From the NCBI GenBank assembly GCA_017590115.1, contig JAGGNK010006892.1:12062429-12126428 (forward strand): a stretch of DNA of 64,000 nucleotides, given 5' to 3'. Under the pieces are notes generated by a model that was not told where the DNA came from, searched no databases, and saw nothing but the letters and a program-made list of their open reading frames with translations. Origin of the DNA: Montifringilla adamsi. Taxonomy: Eukaryota; Chordata; Aves; Passeriformes; Passeridae. Shown here piece after piece: positions 49,352 to 60,930 of this stretch. A program made the position numbers and the translations under genes. The first letter of the stretch is position 1. Each line of letters opens with the position of its first letter.

Positions 49352-50531
49352 AATTTCTGAGGGTATAATTCTTATCCCTGCTGTGGTGTGTTAATTATCA
49401 GTGGAAATACTTTTCTGATAATCTGTGCTGTAAAAACAGAGTACAACTTTGCAAGTAGAAGGAAAGATAGGCAAGCTGGTTTACACATTGTGTATATTAA
49501 TATCATAGCTATCTTCAGGCAGGAATTTAGGTCAAGCACTATTGGGAGACAGTGTTAAAAGTGGGAAGATATTTATTGAGAACCATGGGAAAAATGCCTG
49601 TAAAAGTTTTCGATCTTCCAAGCATGTAAGCTTATTAATGTAGGCAAATTCTTATTACCAAATTAATTTATATCATGGTAGCAGTATATGTCCTGACTTG
49701 TGATTTTTATTTATGTAATTTTAAAGATTTTCAATCAAAACATGCTTGCCAATGTACTTATAGGCTTCAAAAAACCCATGTTTGTCCAAAAATTCTTCCT
49801 GAAATACAGGACTGTGTTCCACATAAAGCACTATGCCAGTGCTTGAAATATCTGTGTTGAAATGCAGCTTATATAAACCAAGATGAAAGTACATTAAGTG
49901 CTTTATGTTTTGTGCATGACAGTACAGTTTTCAACTGCATTTTCCAGACAAAAAGGAGTCACAGGAGCTGCATATGCCTGTCTGCCACTTCTGCTCACAC
50001 AGTGGGTGGCGATCTCTCTGCTGCATTACAGCATGGTGTCCAAATGGATATGAGCCTAACTAGAGCTGGTAATTAACCATGATTAATCAGGCACATGACT
50101 CTCCACTCTGGCCTCTGTGAAACTGTAAACATACTGATGTTCTGTGTTATAACCAGGGCCTTGTGAAAATGCAGCTGTTTAGGTCTTGTTGGTGGGGTGG
50201 TTCCCACAGATAAAAACTGGCATGTGGCTTGTGCCTGTTGTTCTTTTCTCTGTGCTGCCCAGATATCAACGCACCCCAAGGCAGACCCCACAAAAGAGGA
50301 AATCCCACAGATTTACAACAATTCCCACTTTGGCCACACAGATGCTTGCAGTTCTTTAAGTACAACGCACGCAGAACATCCTATCCTTGACAAGGAAAAT
50401 ATGCTTTCACTTGACACGTTACAGGGTACTTGAGGTTTTTATGACTTCCAAGTAGCCCAGATAGCATTATTTATGTTGAGGTTTAAGTGCTTCTCATACT
50501 TGAACTACATTGCTCAGGGGCAACTTAAATC

Positions 50532-50605
50532 CCTATGAATAAGTTAGGAGTATAAGGTACAGATATCACCTATGAATAAGATAGGAGTATATGGTATAGA
50601 TATCA
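50532..50605. repeat. Tandem duplication, 37-bp unit, two copies
   Basis: Units 50532-50568 and 50569-50605, each starting CCTATGAATAAG and ending GATATCA, match at all but three positions. No family is recognised. Confidence 0.92.
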
Positions 50606-51930
50606 CCAGAATACTGGAAGGCAAAGTCAGGATTTGGATAGCCAAAGGGGAAAACACAGGATGGAGAATGGGAGATAGACTCCACTGGGACTGGTCAAAC
50701 CTCAGAGAGATTTCCGCAGAATGAAGTTGTGAATCACCAACAAGAGAAAAATGTTGTCACAGTGACTCCTAGAATGATTAGTGCTGCCACAGAAAAAAGC
50801 TTCACTAGAGTTAAGCCTCACAAAGAATGTTCTGTGCAGCTTTTATTTATTGCTTTTATTATAGCAAATCCCTTGTTATAATACTTATTTTTCTGCGTGG
50901 AACACCATTAGGCTACACTGCAAATATAAATTTATCTATATATACATGAAAATATAAAGAAGTACATTTTCTTTCCTCAAGAGGATTGTTCCCTTGAAAT
51001 CTGATGACCAAAGTCTTGTAATCCAGGTACTCAAACCAGGCTGCACAAAGAACAGCAACTCTGAAAATTCCTATCATGGTCAACCCTGTGAAACAACATG
51101 GAAGCCAGTGCTGCATCATGTTTCTGGGTGGAGGATTTGATGAAATATTTCAAGAGCATTTCTCCTATATCTTTACCATTTTTAAGCTTACGCTCCTCAG
51201 CCCAACACACATGTACCTGGAAAGGTCACAACTCAGTTTGCTGAGAATGAGATCTGAGAGCACTTCAGGACTTAAAGAATGTACATTGGGATAATTTTGC
51301 CCTGAAGCTGACTTGGGGACTACTCTTGCACCCCAGTGTTGCTACAGCTAATGAAATGAACCTTACTGAGCCACTGGCCTCTTATTCATCAAAACCTGAA
51401 AGGGCAGGTTTTGACAAATCTGTAAACAATATAATAGTAAACAAAGGCAAGGAATGGAGAAAAATAAATTCTTATGTGCAAGCTAAAGGATTATGGAGGC
51501 AAATATGGAGGCAAATTTGGCAAAGGAAGTATGAGCAACATTAAGTTCTGTCACATACATTGCACTATATTAATGTTATATTAACATATTTTTATATGAT
51601 ATGTTTTATATATCAAGCCAGGCATAATTTTGTCTTTCTTGTTTTAATTATTTTCTTTAAGAGAAGTGGAAGGATTTTGGTGGGTGGAGAGAAAGAAAGG
51701 TGCCAATTTTTACAGAGTATAGGAAATTTTTTCAGAAATTGTGCATCTTGTATTATAGTCATATACATAAGGCTGTTGCAGATTTGGAGAAAGTTTAAAC
51801 TTCTTATATGTATAAATATCTATATGAATATAAATTTTTATATATATAAAGTTGTAAATTATCTGTAAAAAGATATATCTCAATATGTATTTTTACATTT
51901 AGATAACATAATTTCTTTGCATACAGATCT

Positions 51931-51979
51931 GTAGAGAGATAGATGATAGATGAGAGAAAGAGAGAGATACAGAGATACA
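51931..51979. repeat. GATA/GAGA-rich microsatellite patch
   Basis: An irregular mixture of GATA, GATG, GA and GATAC units. Confidence 0.75.
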
Positions 51980-52825
51980 TATTTCCCTTGTTTAAAATTC
52001 CATATTCATAGTCTTTAAAATACCTTGTAAAATTAAGGCAAGTTGCTTTTAGAATAGCTATAGGATTAGTGTATAGGCAAAAGAAACACTTCCTTCCTAA
52101 AGCTTTTTAAAATTAATCTTCAAAACATCTTGCATCAATCACATTTAGAAGAAAATCATAGCACATATCAAATCGTAAAGTAACTAAAAGATTTTATGTT
52201 TATATTTTATTTAAGGGTCTTGCTTCCTAGGTGCAGTGTGCTTTCCAGCCAAAAGAATATTCCAGCTAGCATAAGCCAGAAGTCATTCTTTGATCCTTAG
52301 TCCAGGGTACTCTCCATTATCTATGGAACAGCAGGTATATCTCACTGCAGGGGTTACTAACATTAATATAATCCAGATGCTTCAATTTGCTTTCCTTGCA
52401 GTGGCATGGATTTGAAGTGAATACCTTCAGCATATGTAGAACCATTTTGTTTTGTTTTTTTCCTTGAATACTATGCATTTTTATTTTTCAAAAGAGGAAA
52501 AAAATCCTCAACAGGAAAAATCTGATGGTTTGTTTGACTGCAGATATGATTTTTCTACTTTTAGCTAGACATGGAGAGTAACACCTAATCATGGGGTTAT
52601 TTTCCCTTTATGCACATTTACAAGACAGGTTCAAGTCTTCTCAAAGTTCCTGAGAAGCACTATGAAAATTTGAACTAGAGAAGTAAAATAGGAAACACTC
52701 TTAGTATTTTTTTTCCTACAAAACTCCAAGTTGTCCAAAAGTTATTCTTTATATTAAAACAGGATGTACAAAAGCACTGTTTTGGGGTGGGAGGAAAGGC
52801 TGGTTAAGCAATACCAGAAATATCT

Positions 52826-53014
52826 TTAAGGAGAGGTTTTTGGTGGATAATCTGACTGTTGACTTGTTTCATTTGTTGTGTCAGTACTGGGCAGCTTCTG
52901 GACAGTCTGATCTGAGTGAGTTTGCAAGTTAGAAAACAAACGTGTCAGCATTTGATGTCCTTCTGTGTCCTCAGATTTTACAGGACTCCCAGTGGAGTCT
53001 GATCTTGTAGACAT
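52826..53014 (-). CDS. Doubtful 62-codon open frame, Ser/Thr-rich
   Basis: A complete ATG-to-TAA frame on the minus strand, with an in-frame TAA two codons before the ATG and an A at -3. The predicted peptide is rich in Ser, Thr, Asp, Glu, Gln and Pro (start MSTRSDSTGSPVKSEDTEGH), almost without hydrophobic stretches, so it would be disordered. This composition is unlike the Phe/Leu/Cys-rich frames typical of this AT-rich DNA. There is no recognised domain, promoter or poly(A) signal. It could be chance or a relic of a retrocopied gene. Confidence 0.15.
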   Translation of the reverse strand: MSTRSDSTGSPVKSEDTEGHQMLTRLFSNLQTHSDQTVQKLPSTDTTNETSQQSDYPPKTSP

Positions 53015-53506
53015 AATTTAATTAATTGGACATGCTTCTGTCCTGCTTTGAAAGAGGGACATATACCTGCTCATCAATTAGTTATGCATTATTTAAGAAT
53101 AAAATTGTCTGTTGTGTCACATCAACCCTAACCACAGCTGCTGTGTAAAAGGGACCAATGGCAAAATAAAGAGATGAGGTTGCAAAGAACCCAGTGATAC
53201 AAACACGAAGCTGGAAAGGTCCATAGCTTTTTGTAGGTTCAAGCCTCCAGTGAATTTACCTGTCAGGGAAGGGCCTTCTTATGAGTAGGAAAGTCTGTGA
53301 GCTCTAGCATTGTCAAAATTTTTGTTCCTTTTCTCACCCTGTGTGTGCAAGTGCACTTCTTACCTTTGCTCTCATAACAGAACACAGAAGATATTTCTTT
53401 CATTCTTGTCCATTCTGATAAAATCTGGCGGAATACACCTGCTCAGTTTTGTGGAAACTTTCTAGGTTATTCAAAAGGATTACTGAGGCAGAGTAATTAG
53501 ATAAGC

Positions 53507-53538
53507 TTTTTTTTTTTTTTTTTGTTTTTGTTTTTTAG
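53507..53538. repeat. Poly(T) tract
   Basis: A run of 17 T followed by GTTTTTGTTTTTTAG. It could be a slippage product. It also resembles a polypyrimidine tract with an AG acceptor, but no exon follows. Confidence 0.85.
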
Positions 53539-53610
53539 GAAAAGAGAGATATAAAAGAAGTGGATTCCCACCAGCTGATAGCAATGGATCATGTGCTAAA
53601 GGTTTAGTTG

Positions 53611-53775
53611 GAATTGTAGACTCACTAAGTTTGGAACAAACTTCCAAGGTCAGCAGGGTGATTCCATCTTTTCCCTGGGCAGTGTATTCCAGTGCCTGAC
53701 CATCGCTTCGGTGAAGGAATTTTTCTTAATATATGATCTAAACCTCCTCTGGTGTAACTTGAGGCCATCTCTTCA
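53611..53775 (-). mobile_element. CR1 LINE 3' end fragment
   Basis: It begins GAATTGTAGACTCACTAAGT, a decayed reverse complement of the CR1 3' end. It then continues TTGGAACAAACTTCCAAGGT, TTTTCCCTGGGCAGTGTATT, CGGTGAAGGAATTTTTCTTA and TGTAACTTGAGGCCATCTCT. A central piece of the UTR present in the 47.9 kb copy is missing. It is old and 5' truncated. Confidence 0.85.
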
Positions 53776-55020
53776 ACTTGAGGTTAACAACTCTGTGACC
53801 AATGTCAAAAGCAGCAGTCCCTGGGACAAGGAAATGTGCCTTTCATACACGCAGCATGCCACCAAAAGAGTGGCCCTAAATACAAACCAAATGCAAACAA
53901 ATCTGTGAGTGATGAAAGCACGAGCAGAGCTTCTGTAAGGGAGGAACAATCACTGTGCACAGTCTGTTGTCATTTGGCCCGTTGGACACACTCCTACAAA
54001 ACTCATTTCAATACTGCTGCAGCAGAGAATGCAGGACCTGTCATCTGGAAGGACTACTGTTTTATGGAAAATAATAACTTTAAAAAGGAGTTATTATGAG
54101 CAGCATAATGAAGTGGTAATATGGTGAAATGCCATCCTGAGATTTATAAATTCAAACACATTAAAGTGGTTTATAGAATGAGGGACAAAGAATAGCAAGA
54201 AACAACTGCTATAAATTGGAATAGAACTAGATAAAGTCAAAGCAGAAATTAGTAGTACATTTTTAAGAGAGAGGGTGATTAACAACTGGGATAAAGTAGT
54301 TGAGTCTTATGTTGACAAAACTTCTATAGCTGCAGGGAGATCTTTTTCTGTGATTAAGTTGTAATTCAATCAAAATTAATTATTGGATGGAATTGGTAGT
54401 GTCTTTTGCAATGGCAGCATGTCTGTGTGAGATGTAAAGATGATCCTCCTCTTGCTGCAGTTCATTTCAAGGTGTTTTCATGATTTTTTGAGTAGGAATG
54501 CAATTTCTCTACTTCTCTCCACAAAGTAAATCACTGACATGAAGAATGCAGTGGCAGAGCTCTGGTCTTATTAAATAAACATGGAACTCAGAAGGTGTTT
54601 CCAAAAAAATTCCATAGAAAAATTGGATTTTTAATGAACTCAGTAATATGGAGGACTGTCATAAAGGAGAAAAGTGCTGCTGAAAAAGGCAAAATGGCAG
54701 CAGATTACAGTGCGTGAAGCAAACCAAAGGCTGAGTATCGGCCAGTTCCCTTTATGGATCAGAGAATGGACCCATGTTTCTAAAACATTATGACGGTGTA
54801 CTCAGCATTAAGAGGGATGACTTAGGGCATCAGCTTCACACACTAAGAGGGATCATTTATTGAATTCCAGAGAATGGAAAGAAAATCATACCATGATTTT
54901 GAGGAAGGCTCTGCATGGGTTGTTGGTGCCAGGTGTTGGCAGTGGGACGCCAAAGGAATGGCCTCTGTGCAGAGACATCAGATCTGCAAACATTCCTCCA
55001 TGGCCCTGCCCACAAGGGAG
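53776..55020. other. Non-coding DNA, nothing recognised
   Basis: No gene is recognised. It contains copy 1 of a 30-bp dispersed repeat (54745-54774). The last about 150 bp before 55020 are less AT-rich and may belong to the LTR-like repeat that follows. Confidence 0.5.
54745..54774. repeat. 30-bp dispersed direct repeat, copy 1
   Basis: TTCCCTTTATGGATCAGAGA and onward match 57772-57801 at 27 of 30 positions, with the core GATCAGAGAATGGACCCAT identical. The flanks do not align well. Confidence 0.7.
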
Positions 55021-55410
55021 TTGAGGAAGAGTCCACAATGGAGTAGGAGAAGGAGCAGCAGATAAGATCAGTTATGGACTGACCACATATCCATCCCCAT
55101 CCCTCTTCCCGCTGGAATAGGAGGTAAAGTCAGGAGTGGAGAAGTGAAGTTGAGCCTGGAAGAGATGCAGTGAGGGAAAGGGTCCTATTTTAATTTTTTC
55201 TTTGTTTTTTTTTTTTTTCTAACCAAATATATTTTATTTGATGATAAATTAAATTAGTTTTCCCCAAGCCCAATCTGTTTTGCTATGACAATGACTGGTA
55301 AATGACCTGTCTCTCTCCATCTTACCTTTCTGATTTTCTCATCCTGTGAAGGAGAAGTGGATAAGAAGCTGGGTTGGAGTTTGACCTGTAACCAAGGTTA
55401 ACATTACAGG
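55021..55410 (-). mobile_element. Avian interspersed repeat, probably LTR-derived (copy B)
   Basis: On the minus strand it follows the same order as the copy at 22977-23660. A phrase like CAGTCATTGTCATAGCAAAA comes first, then GGGCTTGGGGAAAACTAATT, TTAATTTATC, CCAGGCTCAACTTCACTTC and GAGGGATGGGGATGG. The plus-strand right part (GAGGAAGAGTCCACAATGG, GGAGAAGGAGCAGCAG) matches what I remember of this family. The CTGCTCCAG unit series of copy A is absent. An expanded T run (55205-55219) interrupts it. The family name is not certain. Confidence 0.55.
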
Positions 55411-57771
55411 TATGTTTTCTCAGCAAAACAAATTCACATTTTTACAAGTCTGTCTGGAGGAGCTTTTCTCCCATGCTGAAGTAGGAGTTTAATGATTTCT
55501 AGAATCAAGCAAGTTTGGGATGTGAGCAGAAGCTGGAAAAAAATAATTTTTTTTCCCTTAATTCTTAAAAGTGTACAGAGGCTGCAACTGAAATTCCCAA
55601 AATAAAGGGATAATTTAGACCATCAGAAATGTAAATGGAAAAGGATTATAATACAAAAGCTTAGCAATTCACTCATAAAAAATATTGTGTCAAATTTGCA
55701 TTGCATTACCAATTCAATAAGATTTTGGCTAATTTCATTGACATAGTGAAGGTTAAAAAAATGTGGTAGCAAAGAGTGACTGCAGAAAATTTGGTATTTT
55801 TAATATATCTGGAAATTCATGGGATCTGATTGTTTCTTGCCCTGGCACCTACGGCTATCGTAACTTTTCACAAAATACCTCATGAACAAGCACCATTTGG
55901 AATTTAAATGCAGGGAACATCGCAGCAATATGTTCATTGTACCTGAGTCACAGGAGTGATGTTACTATGGGTGACCTCTTCCTTTTAATGAAAATGCACT
56001 GACTGCAGCTTGAAAACACATTTATTGCAGCTGTAATGCTCCGGGTAAGCATGTGTGTGTCGATTTCAAAAACACAAGGATAAACCACATGTATATTTTA
56101 TTCTCTGTAACCAATAATAATTTTTGTTTTAGAGAGCAACTGAAGATTGCATCTCTACCAACCATAAAAAATTCAGGCTGGCCAAATCTCATAGGACTAA
56201 AACCAGGGATAGGTGGAAGCTTCTCAAACTGCTTGACCACAATCTGTGCATACATCCTTAGGATTTGTTAATAATGACAGTTAAAAAATTTGCCTGAAGT
56301 GTATGCATTTAACTCTTACTTGCACAGTTTAGCATCATCTGTGAAATAAATACATTCAATACTTGGCAGACAGGATAAATAAACAATACGAATATAGACA
56401 AAAGTGTTTTTGGTTAGGTGCTAGGAATTTACTAAAATACATCTAAGTACACCCAGAAAACCCAAACTGAGCAGACCTTAAACTAAAGAGCCTATATTCC
56501 TACAGGTCTAAATTCTCTTCCACAAAGAGTCCACACTTATGTATATGCAACCCAAAATATAATTCTTTAAAATCTCACTTGCAAATATTTTCCTTTCTAG
56601 GAATCGCATAATTTTCCCTGCCTTAATTGGAAACCTCTGGGGTTTTAAAATTTTTCTTTTTCTTTTTTTTTTCCCTTGTAAAGACATTGAAGTCTGAGAT
56701 TTGAATACCAATACACTTCAGACATTCTCTTATGGATTTTTTTTCTTGACTTGTCCTGTTATGCTTGATAAAGATATCACACAAATCAATAAATGTACCT
56801 GAGAAATACGTTTAATTAATGTAATGAAAATGTAACCACAGAAAAGAAAGTAAAGTTGAAAAGAAAAGGGAGATCTAATCATGATGAAGAACTTCAGTAC
56901 CTTGTATGATGGGCCTATAGTTTATGCACAAACTTAATGAACATCTGAAAACAGAGCTTCAATTTAGCCCCAAAATCTCTGGAATATCAATACACCAATA
57001 TGTAGCTTTTACAATCCAAGAGATTCTTTGGCTTGAGATTTTTTGCAACATCTGACTAATCCAAACTTTTATCATCTTGGGATTTCAAAAAAGTCATTAG
57101 GAGAAAATTGCAGTAGCTCTACATTGTAAGGGAATCATCTCATCAGTCCAGACTCCATAATATCTTCTACTAAGCTCATTTGTTTGGGTAATAAACTGAG
57201 GAAAGAGGATATTTGACCACGTCAATAGAAATTAGTTTAAATTGAACTATTTCTGCAATCCCTTGGCTGTCCTTAAATGATTTGCAATAAATGATGGTAT
57301 GGCAATTATATCCTGTTATTTTACCAGATGTCTCCATTTCTCTGAAATACTGTTTTGCTCAGTTTCATAACCTGTGGTTCGGTAGATAAACCAGGAAGAA
57401 CCAGTGTGGCTAGCCACTCTTTCTTCATTATTAAAAGAATTTTTCCCATGTCACACTCTATATTGGCTACTGCATTTCTTGTGGCAAATTGTTTCTTTTA
57501 TGCAGTTATGATAATAATTTTATTCAGCTGTAAAAGATTTGACCGTAACTGCAAAAATATTATTTGGCACAGTACATATAAAAAAGCTTGAAAGCAGGTG
57601 ATTTGCAGTAATTGGCGTGCTTCTTCTGCTCCTACTTAGGGAGGCTGATGGAAGAGTACTGAGTATCTTTGAACTAAAGGCAGTATCAGGACTGCTGCTG
57701 TGACCTGGTCCATGTCATCACTTCAGTCATTTCCCATAAATCTTTAAGTGATACAAGCAGCAGAAACACAC

Positions 57772-57801
57772 TTCCCATTACAGATCAGAGAATGGACCCA
57801 T
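57772..57801. repeat. 30-bp dispersed direct repeat, copy 2
   Basis: TTCCCATTACAGATCAGAGA and onward match 54745-54774 at 27 of 30 positions. Same orientation, about 3.0 kb away. Confidence 0.7.
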
Positions 57802-58194
57802 TATTCACTAGTCAGAATCAGTGTTAGCAGATGAAATGACACCAGTGTAAAAACATCACACAGGAAAAACTATTTTGAACATTCTTAACATGGCATAGTT
57901 TGACTTAAGCAAAGAAGCTTTGAAGTAATCAAGAAAGATGGGAGAAAAAAGGTAGTAAAAGGTCCTGTGATGTCTTAGTTTTCTTTTCCCCTGAATCAAT
58001 GACAATTTTATGTGCTGATTTTGAGAGACTGTATGCCAAAAATATTCATCCTCATATCATGACATTTCAGAGCACAAAATAAGGGAGAAGTGCTGCAGTG
58101 CACCCTCCTTTGGATCTCATCTTTCTTCTAATAAGTGAGCCAGGACATAGTAATGGAAGTTGTGTGGTGAGATTTTATTTCTTGGGCTTGGGGG

Positions 58195-58335
58195 CTTTTT
58201 CCTCCCCTTGCTTATTTTCTTTTTCCTTTTCTCTTTGTTTTTTTCCCCCTCTTTTTCTTTTTCTTTTTCTTTTTTTTTTCTTTTTCTTTCTTTTCCTTTT
58301 TCTTTCTTTTTCTTTTTTTTTTCCTTTTCCACTTC
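58195..58335. repeat. Long (CTTTTT)n-type polypyrimidine tract
   Basis: About 140 bases of T and C with only a few G and A, mostly CTTTTT and CTTTC units. It opens frames of Phe/Leu/Ser on the plus strand and Lys/Glu/Arg on the minus strand, which are artefacts of the repeat. Confidence 0.95.
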
Positions 58336-59350
58336 CAGGCTTGAAGATGGTAGCCTGGATAAGATGCATTGGAATTTTCTACTCCAATGAGGTTTAAGAA
58401 ACTCGTACTTGCTTAGCAGAATTTTTGAAAGAAAGTTTTTGCTGAAATAGTCAGTAATTAAGTGGTCTCAGGAGAAGCCTCAAAAATTTGTTTTTACAAA
58501 TGAAAGCTTCTGGGGGTAGAGGCCAGATGCTATCAAACTTTTCAATACTATGAGCATAAAATTGTTGTTTCTCTCACAGTGAAGAGAGATCGAGCTTATC
58601 TGACATCAGGCATCAGTTCTTTCACAGAACTGGCGATGAAGTTAAGTCTGCTTTATTTTCTATGCTCAGGAAATAGAAGCCACTTCCCCACAACTCCCTT
58701 AATTTCTGGATGTTTGAGTGCGTTCAAACATGTAGCAATTAACCCACCTGTTTATAAACCTAGGAACTAAGAAAGAGCTTAACAAACAATATTTCTGCAC
58801 TTACCTATATCTATTAACCTTTTGAATAGTGTTAGGAAAGCAAGCAGGCTCTTCCCAATAGGACACAGAAATTGCTGCTACTGTAAATACCTCCTGCTTG
58901 TATGTTTTGGTATGTCTCCTACATTCAATATGGAAGTGTAGGGGAACATTTATGTAATAAACTGCCAATGGCTTTTCACTGCAGCCACAGTGAAGTGTCA
59001 TTTTCTATGAAGTTGAAATTAGTTGCCAGTAAACAACTAGTTCTTTACTATGCCACCTAAATTCTGGACAATCACATTGGTTCTGAACTCAGTATCCTAA
59101 TTGGTTATTTTCTACAAAATTATTTACAATCAGAAGAAGTTGTGATTGTATAAAGTGTCTGACCATATAAAGATTGAACCATGCAGGAAGTTTTATGAGC
59201 ATCTCTATTTGAAGAATATAATGTGAAGACCTAGTCTTAAAAATCCCATTACTTTAATAGGTTAAACAAATTTAATTTTCAGAAATCTTGTCATTCCTCA
59301 GACCGCAGTGGCACATATATTATGGCTTTAGAACTTCTGGACTTAATTTG

Positions 59351-59390
59351 AAAATAAAAAAAAAATATTAAAAAAAATTAAAAAAAAAAA
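59351..59390. repeat. A-rich low-complexity run
   Basis: Three A runs of 7 to 11 bases separated by TATT and TT, preceded by AAAAT. Confidence 0.9.
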
Positions 59391-60883
59391 GCCACAAGAA
59401 AAAATATACCTTCTTTGGTAATTAAACTCTCAAACATGAAGTTTTTACACAAGAGAACTCATTTAAATTCAAGAAAACATACTACCACAGTTTGTTGTAC
59501 TTAAGCAAGTATGTTGATTTTTAGGTGTAAAAAGAGGTGGAAATATCACCAAGGCTTGTAATGACTCACTCTCTTTGTGTTACACCTGTAAATGAAATTA
59601 GGACCTTTTTGCTGCACAGTCAGTTGCCATTATGTCTTCCATTGCAGTACAGTGAAAAGATCAGCAGAAAACACAGGAACGACACATGTTTTTATGTGTT
59701 CTTCTCTTCCTGAGAAACAAGAACTTTTTCTTGTTGTTGAAGAATGTAAAGTAGAAGTGGAGGAACTACTATCACAATTTGATTACCTTTGTACTGATGT
59801 TCATGTGAATGGCACACATGGGACCTGGTACAGTGCATAGGTTTGGCATTATTAAACTATAAATATCTACAATGCTGTTGGCTACATCTGAGCTTGTCAC
59901 CCTAAACTTTATTACTAATATAAAGAACCAGAAACACTTGACCCATTTCAGATACCTGCATTAGACTGAGCTGTATTAAGTTTCAGCAGGATTACAAATC
60001 TTCTCCAAACTGCGGAAAATGAATTTCTTAAGAGTTAACAGGCCATTGGAGTTTCAGTGATGAGTTTCCTATTCTTTAAAAGAATATAGAGAAAAGAAAA
60101 AACAACAAAATCAAAAACAGCATTTGTGAGAATAGCTGGAAAATATTTCGTCAGAATCAGCATCTTTATATATAGCGGGTAGGTTTCTGGAAAAGAATTT
60201 TTTTTATTATTAAGAAATACTGGGTGAATTGAACAAAAAATATCTGTACATAGTCACTAGCATATAAGTACATTCATAACCCCAAGGTACCACACTGATA
60301 TGCTGAAAAAAATTAGGTGTCTGTTTTGATGGTTCTGGAAAAAAAAGCTGTTAAAACCAGGACCACTTTCTTGCTCTATTAGACACAAATACCCAATACC
60401 TCCTATCTTAACTTCTTTGGAACAATTTCAGTTTCTTCCTTTAGAGTTTTTCTGGTACAAAAACACATCCCTGGCTTAATAATTGATCCTGAGTCTTGTC
60501 TTCAGTGTGGATTAAACCTAGCAGGGTAATTTTTGTGAAATAGGTTTGAAACACAGATGTCTTTTTCATATTCTGTTCATGTTTTTTCTCATTTAAAACT
60601 CACATTTCAAATCCAGAGTTATTTTGCCAGAAGACACTTTTCTGGAATCTCAGATACTTGAGACCATAAGCGTCGTCTTGCGATTTGCTTTTATACACCC
60701 TCTTCTCAAAATCAAATCACCAGTTTCCCTCTGGACCCTTCTCACAGTGCAATCTTCTTTGCAGGATCCCCTGTAAGAAGATTGGTGGATTGTATAGAAA
60801 CAATGCAGGAAAACTGCTCCCATAGCTTTGCTTTTTCTTCAGAAAAACCACGCCAAAGAAATACAAGATTTGGAATGTTTTCA

Positions 60884-60930
60884 GGAAATAAATGTTTACA
60901 GAAAATAAATGTTTACAGAAAATAAATGCT
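60884..60930. repeat. Tandem repeat, 17-bp unit, about 2.8 copies
   Basis: GGAAATAAATGTTTACA, then GAAAATAAATGTTTACA, then GAAAATAAATGCT. Units are nearly identical, indicating a fairly recent expansion. Confidence 0.92.

Larger units (their letters stand above)
49352..53610. other. AT-rich non-coding DNA
   Basis: No gene or transposon is recognised. A 37-bp tandem duplication lies at 50.53 kb, a GATA/GA-rich patch at 51.93 kb and a poly(T) tract at 53.51 kb. A short complete open frame with an unusual Ser/Thr-rich composition (52.83-53.01 kb, minus) is listed separately. Confidence 0.55.

Noticed and set aside
58098..58397. Phe/Ser-rich plus frames and Lys/Glu/Arg-rich minus frames
   Set aside because: Produced by the polypyrimidine tract.
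59592..59840. Possible exon: CATTGCAG acceptor-like site followed by an 82-codon frame
   Set aside because: Acceptor and some composition are suggestive, but the frame ends in a stop with no good donor and no family is recognised.
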